Source: an uncultured Collinsella sp.
Lineage (GTDB): Bacteria > Actinomycetota > Coriobacteriia > Coriobacteriales > Coriobacteriaceae
Assembly: GCA_902494345.1 (NCBI GenBank)
Contig: CABUSV010000002.1
Coordinates: 124,001 to 188,000 of the forward strand
Reading direction: 5' to 3'
Length of the DNA: 64,000 nt
Shown here: piece by piece, positions 34,863-42,597 of the stretch
Layout of the letters: each line of letters begins with the position of its first letter
Numbering within the stretch: position 1 is the first letter of the stretch
Made by a program: the position numbers and the translations under genes
The notes under the pieces: model-generated
What the model was told of the DNA's origin: nothing
Seen by the model: the letters and a program-made list of their open reading frames with translations, nothing else
Databases searched by the model: none

Positions 34863-34953
34863 GGAGGGGTGGCAGAGTGGTTGAATGCGGCGGTCTCGAA
34901 AACCGTTTGGCCTGTATAAGGTCACGAGGGTTCGAATCCCTCCTCCTCCGCCA
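34863..34953 (+). tRNA. tRNA-Ser(CGA)
   Basis: The acceptor GGAGGGG pairs with CTCCTCC through one G-T. The anticodon loop is CTCGAAA (anticodon CGA), with a long variable arm, T loop TTCGAAT and encoded CCA. It decodes UCG. Confidence 0.94.
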
Positions 34954-34964
34954 TTTTGCTTGAG

Positions 34965-34991
34965 AAAGCTCCCAACAATGGGAGCTTTTTT
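34965..34991 (+). terminator. Terminator after tRNA-Ser(CGA)
   Basis: AAAGCTCCCA pairs exactly with TGGGAGCTTT around a 4-nt loop and runs into TTTTTT. Confidence 0.9.
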
Positions 34992-35024
34992 GTTATCGAA
35001 TCCTCTCTCGGCCGCACATCCCAA

Positions 35025-35093
35025 CCAAACGTGTACACCACCCTCCAAAAACGACATTTTTCGACATCTTTGGAGGCTGATGTACATGTTTGC
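35025..35093. repeat. 69-bp inverted-repeat element, copy 1
   Basis: The element starts CCAAACGTGTACACCACCCT and ends GGCTGATGTACATGTTTG. Its ends are inverted complements (CCAAAC...GTTTG, TGTACA...TGTACA, CTCCAAA...TTTGGAG) around AACGACATTTTTCGACATC. A copy with only two differences lies at 36233-36301, in the same orientation. Confidence 0.85.
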
Positions 35094-35197
35094 ATATCGC
35101 GCTTGGCGCACGATCGGCCGTTTTGCCGGCATTCGGTATATTTACTCACTTCAACGGACATAAGGACTGCATATCGGCATAAAGCGAGAGGTCCCTA

Positions 35198-36205
35198 ATG
35201 GATACTCCTGTTCTCATTACGCATAAAACCGCATGGCTCGTCCATCATGCGCCACAAGACCTGGTTCAAGCGGCCGCGCAACACGACTACCAGATAGGCG
35301 CAAGAGGCCTCTCCACCCAGCAACGCACCGCGCGCATCCGACAGACTCTTACCGACTGCGGTATTCCCACTAGCATGCTTGAGACCATCGATATCTCCGT
35401 TGTATTTGCCTTCGAGCGAATCCGCGCCAACGGTGTAAATTGCCACGTTCTTGGCCAAAATCTACCCTACGACCATATTGACGAGCTGTCCCCTGGTATT
35501 TTTATCACCGACGAAGCCCTTACCTTCGTATTCGCTGCCGAGTGGATGGACAGAATCGAATATCTCGAATACGGCTACGAAGTTTGCGGTGACTATCGCA
35601 TGGGGCTTAATCCCGATGACCCTTATACCGAGCAGCCAGCCACCACTTCCAAGGACGAAATTGTCGAACTGCTCGATCGGCACCCCGGCAAACCCGGTGC
35701 CACACGCGCCAGACTCGCGCTCAGACATATCTACGACCACTCAGCCTCACCCATGGAAACCGCATCCGCTATCGCCCTTTCACTCCCGACGAGCGAAGGC
35801 GGCGTTGGCATCCGAGGTGTCGAACTCAACAAGCCACTCGAAATCCCTAAACGACTTTGGCATTGCACCAAAGCTCGAACGCTTAAAATCGATGCCCTCA
35901 TTACCTATAATCGCAGAGAGCTCGGCATCGAATATAAGGGCGGCTTTCACGACGAGGTCGAACGCAAGGGAGCAGATGCGGAGCGAGAGGCCGTGCTCGC
36001 CCAAATGGGCTATCGCATCGTCACGCTCACCTCGACGCAATTTGCAAGCCAACTCGCTTTCCACCGCGCCATGAACAATATCCGCGAAGCGCTCAGCATG
36101 CCTCGTTGCGTAGATGCCGAGCATCAGCGAAGGCAAAACGAACTGCGCAAGGTACTTATCCGCAACTGGAAGAGCGATCAAGCCGAAGAGTCGCCTTCTG
36201 AGTAA
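35198..36205 (+). CDS. DUF559-type PD-(D/E)xK nuclease-like protein
   Basis: The 335-residue protein has a C-terminal domain of the DUF559/Vsr-like nuclease superfamily. D232 is in LKIDALI, with E245 and K247 in LGIEYKG, then a charged helix and the terminal strand MGYRIVTLTSTQF. The N-terminal 200 residues look like the regulatory part of AbiEi-like proteins but show no clear motif. Function is unknown; defence or DNA repair roles are only suggestions. It is bracketed by two copies of a 69-bp inverted-repeat element. GAGAGG precedes ATG 35198. Confidence 0.75.
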   Translation: MDTPVLITHKTAWLVHHAPQDLVQAAAQHDYQIGARGLSTQQRTARIRQTLTDCGIPTSMLETIDISVVFAFERIRANGVNCHVLGQNLPYDHIDELSPGIFITDEALTFVFAAEWMDRIEYLEYGYEVCGDYRMGLNPDDPYTEQPATTSKDEIVELLDRHPGKPGATRARLALRHIYDHSASPMETASAIALSLPTSEGGVGIRGVELNKPLEIPKRLWHCTKARTLKIDALITYNRRELGIEYKGGFHDEVERKGADAEREAVLAQMGYRIVTLTSTQFASQLAFHRAMNNIREALSMPRCVDAEHQRRQNELRKVLIRNWKSDQAEESPSE

Positions 36206-36232
36206 CGACGGCCCCACTCGCCCCGTGCTCCC

Positions 36233-36301
36233 CCAAACGTGTACATCACCCTCCAAAAACGACATTTTTCGACATCTTTGGAGGCTGATGTACATGTTTG
36301 G
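36233..36301. repeat. 69-bp inverted-repeat element, copy 2
   Basis: It is the same element as at 35025-35093, with T for C at position 15 and G for C at the last base. The arms are more complete here: the outer CCAAAC pairs with GTTTGG. It begins 28 nt after the DUF559 gene. Confidence 0.85.
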
Positions 36302-36414
36302 AACCCATGACCGCACCCAGTCCAGACCGTTTGCCGAGCAATAGGGTCGCAATCGGCGCCGAACATGTACTATGTACGGGCACTGTCCAAACCCGTAACT
36401 CAAAGGACCCCATC

Positions 36415-37104
36415 TTGCCCGTCGCCGCCGCTATAACCGTTACCTCACATGCCTCGGATGCCATGGTCGCCATCCCCTTTTGGCTCGAGATGTTCGCCGT
36501 TGTCGCCGCATCGATCTCGGGCGTGCTGGTTGCGCGCGAACACAAGCTCGACCTGGTGGGCGCGGTCGCACTCGCCGTGGTCTGTGGTCTGGGCGGCGGT
36601 CTTTTGCGCGATATGACACTGCAGGTGGGCAACGTCTACATCCTCAACCAGCCAATGGCGCTGCCGCTTTCCATTGCCACGGCGGCTATCATCTACATCT
36701 TCCCGGCAATCGTCGATAAACCCGAGAAACTAATCCCATTGCTCGACATCATCTCGGTCGGCATCTACGCCGCCACCGGAGCGGACAAAGCACTGGTTTA
36801 TGGCTTTGCGCCGGCCGTATGCATCATGATGGGCTTCTTCACCGCGGTGGGTGGCGGCATGTTGCGCGACGGCTTTATGGGCGTGGTTCCGGGCATTTTT
36901 CAACGTACTAACTTTTATGCCATCGCCGCCATCGCCGGATCGGCAAGCTATGTGTGTCTCGTTATGAGCGGCATCATGAGCAATGTCGCCGCGCTGGTCG
37001 TATGCGTTGTCGTGACCATGGGTCTGCGCTGGCTCTCGCTGCGCTTTGACATCAAAAGCCCCACCGAAGAAGACATCGCGCGCTTCTTGCATCGCAAAAA
37101 ATAG
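36415..37104 (+). CDS. TRIC cation channel family (UPF0126) membrane protein
   Basis: The protein has about seven hydrophobic segments and the two family glycine motifs VCGLGGGLLRDMTL and AVGGGMLRDGFMG. The repeated GGGxxRD marks the UPF0126/TRIC fold, whose bacterial members form trimeric cation channels. The start is uncertain: TTG 36415 with AAAGGA upstream gives 229 residues, whereas ATG 36307 gives a longer hydrophilic leader that begins just after the 69-bp element. Confidence 0.85.
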   Translation: MPVAAAITVTSHASDAMVAIPFWLEMFAVVAASISGVLVAREHKLDLVGAVALAVVCGLGGGLLRDMTLQVGNVYILNQPMALPLSIATAAIIYIFPAIVDKPEKLIPLLDIISVGIYAATGADKALVYGFAPAVCIMMGFFTAVGGGMLRDGFMGVVPGIFQRTNFYAIAAIAGSASYVCLVMSGIMSNVAALVVCVVVTMGLRWLSLRFDIKSPTEEDIARFLHRKK

Positions 37105-37172
37105 CTAGCGCGGGCTCGTCCCCGAAATGCAACTGAGAGGTTCTTTTAGAGCGCCCGCGCGTTGGGTACCCT

Positions 37173-37197
37173 GTTAGATACATGTCGAGTATCTAAC
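37173..37197 (+). promoter_or_regulatory. Inverted repeat upstream of the bactofilin-like gene
   Basis: GTTAGATAC and GTATCTAAC form exact 9-base arms with a 7-nt spacer, ending 12 nt before the start codon. It could be an operator or a translational hairpin that covers the ribosome site. Confidence 0.5.
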
Positions 37198-37209
37198 GAA
37201 GGATTCACT

Positions 37210-38355
37210 ATGCCTTGCAACCTAGCACCGTCGTCCCGACGCCGTAAAACGCGTGGCCGCATCGCCCTCCTATTCGCACTGATCGCGCTTGCGCTAACCG
37301 TACTTCCCACGACGTCGTTCGCCGGCACAGACACCGCGGGCAACGTGCTCGCAACCGAAGTTGACTCAAATCCGTCTGGCGTCGAGGGCGACCTGTACTG
37401 GGCCGGCCAAAGCCTTAACCTAGACGACGCTTCCATCGGCCGCGATATTATCGCGGCAGGCGAGAGCTTGTCGATTCGCGACTGCACCGTAGGCGGCGCC
37501 GTTCGCCTGGCGGCGCGCACCATCGATATCTCCAAAACTGCAATCGATGGCAGCGTGACGGTAGCCGGTCAGCATGTCGTGCTCAACACTGGTAGCACCG
37601 CCAACTGTTTTTACGCAATGGGCGAGACGGTTGCCCTGCGCGGCTCCGCCAAGTCGGCAGCGCTCGCAGGCGACACCGTGACCATCGATGGCACCGTCGA
37701 CGGCGATGTCGAGGTTTGGGCCGATAAGCTCGTCTTGGGCAAGAATGCCCGCATTACCGGCACCGTGAGCGTGCATGTTTCCGAAGACCCCGAGCGCGCC
37801 GCAGGAGCCGAGGTCGGCGCGCTCAAGATCGACCGCACCGAGAACGAAGATACTTCCACCATTAACGATGTCATCAGCGGCATCGTGGCCGCAGCCCTGT
37901 CGACCTGCTTTATCGCCTTGTTGCTCGAGCTCGTCTTTCCGCGTGCGACCGCCAGTGCCGCCGGCATGCTCCACCAGCGCCCCATGCCACTGTGGGTGAG
38001 CGGTCTTCTGGGCACGATTGCTGTCGTCCCCACCGTCCTGCTGCTGATTATCTCTATCGCTGGCCTGTCGCTTGCCGGAACCCTCTTGTGCGGCGTTATC
38101 GGCATCGCGTTGGTGTCGAGTGCCTTTGCGGGATGCGCGATCGCCCGCATGGTCGGACACAACCAGAACCGCTACGCTATGGCCGCCGTGGGCGGTATCG
38201 CCGCAGGAGCCCTCACGGGACTTCCCCTCATCGGCGACTTCATCAGCGGCGTGGCCTTTGTCTTTATGCTCGGCTACGTTATCCAAATCATCTGGCGCAA
38301 CGCCCGCCTCAAGCCCCAGCAGGCCGCCAACACCCCGGGCCTTCCCTCCGCCTAG
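37210..38355 (+). CDS. Bactofilin-like polymer-forming domain membrane protein
   Basis: The 381-residue protein has a signal peptide (RIALLFALIALALTVLPTT, cleavage near SFA-G). A beta-helix-like repeat region follows at about 50-200, rich in short strands such as IGRDIIAAGESLSIRDCTVG and GDTVTIDGTVDGDVEVWADK. Then come about four transmembrane helices (225-370). Such proteins are listed as polymer-forming cytoskeletal family, but here the repeat should lie outside the membrane. ATG 37210 follows GAAGGA. Function unknown. Confidence 0.75.
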   Translation: MPCNLAPSSRRRKTRGRIALLFALIALALTVLPTTSFAGTDTAGNVLATEVDSNPSGVEGDLYWAGQSLNLDDASIGRDIIAAGESLSIRDCTVGGAVRLAARTIDISKTAIDGSVTVAGQHVVLNTGSTANCFYAMGETVALRGSAKSAALAGDTVTIDGTVDGDVEVWADKLVLGKNARITGTVSVHVSEDPERAAGAEVGALKIDRTENEDTSTINDVISGIVAAALSTCFIALLLELVFPRATASAAGMLHQRPMPLWVSGLLGTIAVVPTVLLLIISIAGLSLAGTLLCGVIGIALVSSAFAGCAIARMVGHNQNRYAMAAVGGIAAGALTGLPLIGDFISGVAFVFMLGYVIQIIWRNARLKPQQAANTPGLPSA

Positions 38356-38365
38356 CCGTCGACCC

Positions 38366-38398
38366 CCCCCGCAAAGGGGGCAGGCACCTTTGCGGGGG
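38366..38398. repeat. Palindromic repeat, GGGGCAGGCACC centre
   Basis: CCCCCGCAAA (38366-38375) and TTTGCGGGGG (38389-38398) flank GGGGGCAGGCACC. The centre matches that of the repeat at 136-174 while the arms are unrelated. Confidence 0.65.
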
Positions 38399-38425
38399 TG
38401 CGGACCAACTCAATCCCTGTGCACC

Positions 38426-38461
38426 AAAAAGGGCGCCGACCATTGCGGTCGACGCCCTTTC
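38426..38461. terminator. Bidirectional terminator
   Basis: AAAGGGCGCCGACC and GGTCGACGCCCTTT pair with one mismatch around a 5-nt loop, with A and T runs outside. It serves typA (minus) and the bactofilin-like gene (plus). Confidence 0.85.
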
Positions 38462-38487
38462 TTATTGGCGGTTATAAGCCCCAGCGC

Positions 38488-40326
<1,839 letters not shown>

Positions 40327-40443
40327 GTAGTTCCCCTATCTTCTATCCATATACAAACGGCACGCGTATGCGACCCGCCCAGCAACATAACGCTCAGCGG
40401 GAATATTGAGCCTTTTACCGAAAACTCGTTTATTTTAGCGATT

Positions 40444-40893
40444 TTAGATGAGAGGGGTTTCCTCACCTGCAGGTTCAGGGTCGCTCCACATAAAACCATC
40501 GCCGGCGCCCATGCCCTCATACAGCACATATGCCGAAAAACCGCTCTCGAGCGTCGTCTCGAAAAAGCTCACGAGCAGAGCGTCGTGGTAGCCACCGTCA
40601 ATCTCGACGCAGCCGGTATAGCCGATGGCATAGCGAGCGATACGGCCCAGGCCCTCGTCCTTAAGGCCCATCTTGTGCTCGGAGATAAAGTTGGTGGCCG
40701 CCTCGAGGCACGCCTCTTCGCCATCCTCATCAAGCGCCGCCAGATAACGATTGGAAGCGGCATCCTCGATCGCCACGACTACGCCCGGATTCTCGCCGGC
40801 GGCAAGGTCGTCCAAGAACGCACCAATCAGGTCACACACCATGGCGTCGAGCTCGGCGGAGACGTTACCGGCGTCCTGCATATCCTGTGCCAT
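40444..40893 (-). CDS. Hypothetical protein, third gene of the DUF151 operon
   Basis: I do not recognise this 149-residue acidic protein. It shows helical N-terminal sequence (DAMVCDLIGAFLDDLAAGEN), then strands such as GVVVAIEDAASNRYLAAL and a C-terminal GFSAYVLYEGMGAGDGFMWS. No signal peptide or membrane segment is seen, so it is probably cytoplasmic. It is 30 nt downstream of the next gene and probably cotranscribed. AAGG precedes its ATG. Confidence 0.7.
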   Translation of the reverse strand: MAQDMQDAGNVSAELDAMVCDLIGAFLDDLAAGENPGVVVAIEDAASNRYLAALDEDGEEACLEAATNFISEHKMGLKDEGLGRIARYAIGYTGCVEIDGGYHDALLVSFFETTLESGFSAYVLYEGMGAGDGFMWSDPEPAGEETPLI

Positions 40894-40923
40894 CTTTAGA
40901 CCTTCCCATCGAATCCGGCGTCG

Positions 40924-41280
40924 TTACAGTTCTTGTGCCTCGGCAGCGATCTTGGCGGCGGCGTCGCGGGCGCGCATCATATCCATCGCGCGCTTGTCGA
41001 GTACCTTGATCTGGTTGGTCAGCATTACCGCATCGACCACACCCCAGATTACCAAGCCTGTTGAAATCGAAAACCCAAGCGCACCAACTGTACCACGAAG
41101 ACGAGAACAGATTACCGCGACAAGGGCGGAGATGATAACCATCTTGATATAAGAGCCGCGGCGCTCACGAAGTGTGCGGGCCTGCGTCACATAGGCGATG
41201 CGAGCCGCCTCGGATGCCTCTGAGCGCATCTGGGCTTCGCGCGCGATGGCGGCCGCTTCAGCCGATACGCGGGTACCCAT
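40924..41280 (-). CDS. Hypothetical small membrane protein
   Basis: The 118-residue protein has an Ala/Arg/Glu-rich helical N-terminus (about 1-45), two hydrophobic segments (about 46-85, KMVIISALVAVICSRL and LGFSISTGLVIWGVVDAVML) and a helical C-terminus. ATG 41280 is used because GAGAGG lies at good spacing. Another ATG at 41310 abuts the upstream stop and lacks a ribosome site. No family is recognised. Confidence 0.7.
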   Translation of the reverse strand: MGTRVSAEAAAIAREAQMRSEASEAARIAYVTQARTLRERRGSYIKMVIISALVAVICSRLRGTVGALGFSISTGLVIWGVVDAVMLTNQIKVLDKRAMDMMRARDAAAKIAAEAQEL

Positions 41281-41310
41281 CAGCGACCTCTCCGCTCGCG
41301 TACCAGACAT

Positions 41311-41811
41311 TTAGAAATCATCGGGGGAGAGCGTATGGACGAACTCGTCGAACTTCTCGAACTCCTGCTCGTCGTCAACTTCCTCGGCATGGGCAGAAAC
41401 GGTACCCAGGCGATTCATGATGTCGTCTTCAACGAACATGGGGGCATTACTGCGTACGGCGAGGGCGATGGCGTCGCTCGGACGCGCATCGATCCTATGC
41501 TCGCTGCCATCGGCCAACACGACAACCGTCGCATAGAACACCGGCGGCTCGGCACGAACGATCTCGATGCGCTCGAGCTTGGCGCCCAGGGCATCGACGG
41601 TGTCAAGCAGCAGGTCATGCGTTATCGGGCGCTCGGCGCCACCGCTATCGATACCGCGGCTAATGGCCGCGGCCTCAAACGAGCCGGTCTGAATGGAAAG
41701 CGAACGCAGGGGCGCCGTCGAATCCGACTTGCCGCAGCGCTCACGAAGCACGATAAGCGATGGCACGGGACCGGCGGCCATGACGATGGTCTCTATGTCG
41801 ACACGAACCAT
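41311..41811 (-). CDS. Bifunctional nuclease family protein (DUF151)
   Basis: The 166-residue protein carries the DUF151 hallmark HRIDARPSDAIALAVRSNAP together with VFYATVVV, then an acidic C-terminal tail with no clear motif. Family members in plants and mycobacteria have RNase/DNase activity, but the bacterial role is poorly known. ATG 41811 follows GGAGGTG. It is the first gene of a three-gene operon with 30-nt gaps. Confidence 0.88.
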   Translation of the reverse strand: MVRVDIETIVMAAGPVPSLIVLRERCGKSDSTAPLRSLSIQTGSFEAAAISRGIDSGGAERPITHDLLLDTVDALGAKLERIEIVRAEPPVFYATVVVLADGSEHRIDARPSDAIALAVRSNAPMFVEDDIMNRLGTVSAHAEEVDDEQEFEKFDEFVHTLSPDDF

Positions 41812-41910
41812 GGAACACCTCCGGTACGTAGCGGTTAACACACGGCAGGGTCGCCGCATTGAATAGCTATACTACCCAATCTTTCGCCCAGCACACAAAA
41901 TCAAAGCAGT

Positions 41911-41938
41911 TAATTTGGGACGGGGCTCTTTTGACTAC
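41911..41938. repeat. Repeat unit, GGGACGGGGCTCTTTT type
   Basis: The sequence AATTTGGGACGGGGCTCTTT is nearly identical to the centre of the palindrome at 12388-12424. Here the flanking arms are not clearly complementary, so it may be a degraded copy. Confidence 0.5.
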
Positions 41939-41952
41939 CTTTGTTGGATAAG

Positions 41953-41985
41953 AAAAAAGCCCCGAGGCAATGCCCCAGGGCTCTT
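41953..41985 (-). terminator. Terminator after tRNA-Ala/tRNA-Ile
   Basis: On the minus strand AGAGCCCTGGGGC and GCCTCGGGGCT form the stem, followed by TTTTTT. Confidence 0.8.
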
Positions 41986-41995
41986 AACGTTTTGA

Positions 41996-42072
41996 TGGTG
42001 GACCTGACAAGATTCGAACTTGTGACCTCCCGGTTATCAGCCGGACGCTCTAACCAACTGAGCTACAGGTCC
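41996..42072 (-). tRNA. tRNA-Ile(GAT), copy 1
   Basis: Read on the minus strand: acceptor GGACCTG/CAGGTCC, D arm GCTCAGTTGGTTAGAGC, anticodon loop CTGATAA (GAT), T loop TTCGAAT and encoded CCA. It is identical to the copy at 42220-42296. Confidence 0.95.
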
Positions 42073-42076
42073 ATCA

Positions 42077-42152
42077 TGGTGGAGGTTAGGGGGATCGAAC
42101 CCCTGACCTCAGGCTTGCAAAGCCCGCGCTCTCCCAGCTGAGCTAAACCCCC
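42077..42152 (-). tRNA. tRNA-Ala(TGC)
   Basis: On the minus strand: acceptor GGGGGTT/AACCTCC with one G-T, D arm GCTCAGCTGGGAGAGC, anticodon loop TTTGCAA (TGC), T loop TTCGATC and encoded CCA. It lies 4 nt before tRNA-Ile copy 1 and is cotranscribed with it. Confidence 0.95.
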
Positions 42153-42163
42153 ACGGAGAAAGT

Positions 42164-42208
42164 AATAAACACCCCAGCGGCGACTCGGCTCTCGCTGGGG
42201 TGTTTATT
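42164..42208 (-). terminator. Terminator after tRNA-Ile copy 2
   Basis: AATAAACACCCCAGCG (42164-42179) and its exact complement (42193-42208) form a 16-bp stem, so the upstream tRNA-Ile is a separate unit. The T-rich tail is short. Confidence 0.75.
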
Positions 42209-42219
42209 GCGAAAGAAAG

Positions 42220-42296
42220 TGGTGGACCTGACAAGATTCGAACTTGTGACCTCCCGGTTATCAGCCGGACGCTCTAACCAACTGAGCTACAGGTCC
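42220..42296 (-). tRNA. tRNA-Ile(GAT), copy 2
   Basis: It has the same sequence as the tRNA at 41996-42072, including acceptor, anticodon loop CTGATAA and encoded CCA. Its own promoter lies just upstream. Confidence 0.95.
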
Positions 42297-42310
42297 ATCG
42301 CGCAAGGGAT

Positions 42311-42340
42311 ATATTAGACGAGTCGTTACGCGCGCGTCAA
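42311..42340 (-). promoter_or_regulatory. Promoter of tRNA-Ile copy 2
   Basis: On the minus strand TTGACG and TAATAT are separated by 18 nt, placing the start a few bases before the tRNA. The promoter stands immediately next to the large palindrome at 42344. Confidence 0.6.
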
Positions 42341-42343
42341 CAA

Positions 42344-42530
42344 CTTTTTTGAAAAACTTTGGGAGGGGTTCGCCCCGGCCGTGCGGCGGCATATGAAGTC
42401 GCCTGCTCGGACAGTCCTGACTCGCACGGAGAGCACATTAAGTGCTCTCTGGCTCGTGCGGAACTCGCGATCGACTTCACATGCCGCCGTGCGACCGGGG
42501 CGAACACGAGTCCCAAGGTTTTCAAAAAAG
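42344..42530. repeat. 187-nt near-palindrome with nested hairpin
   Basis: The left arm (about 42344-42401) and the right arm (about 42472-42530) are complementary over nearly 60 bases with few mismatches. Both begin CTTTTTTGAAAA when read inward, and both contain GTTCGCCCCGG and CGGCGGCAT. The interior carries a second hairpin, CGCACGGAGAGCAC/GTGCTCT...CGTGCG, around 42423-42460. It could be a miniature mobile element or a highly structured RNA. Confidence 0.75.
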
Positions 42531-42557
42531 CGGTCGGCGCGCAGGTGCGCCGACCGC
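42523..42557 (-). terminator. gyrA terminator
   Basis: GCGGTCGGCGC (42530-42540) and GCGCCGACCGC (42547-42557) pair exactly; on the minus strand the stem runs into TTTTTT. The T tract is shared with the right end of the large palindrome. Confidence 0.88.
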
Positions 42558-42597
42558 CGATATATGGGGTCTGATATTTTCTACCAGCTAGTTCCTC

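Noticed and set aside
35025..36301. CRISPR array suggested by two identical repeats
   Set aside because: There are only two copies 1.2 kb apart with a gene between them, and the repeats have terminal inverted symmetry. No spacer series or cas gene is present.
42337..42574. Short open frames on both strands across the large palindrome
   Set aside because: The inverted symmetry makes both strands open at once. There is no ribosome site and no homology, so structure is the better explanation.
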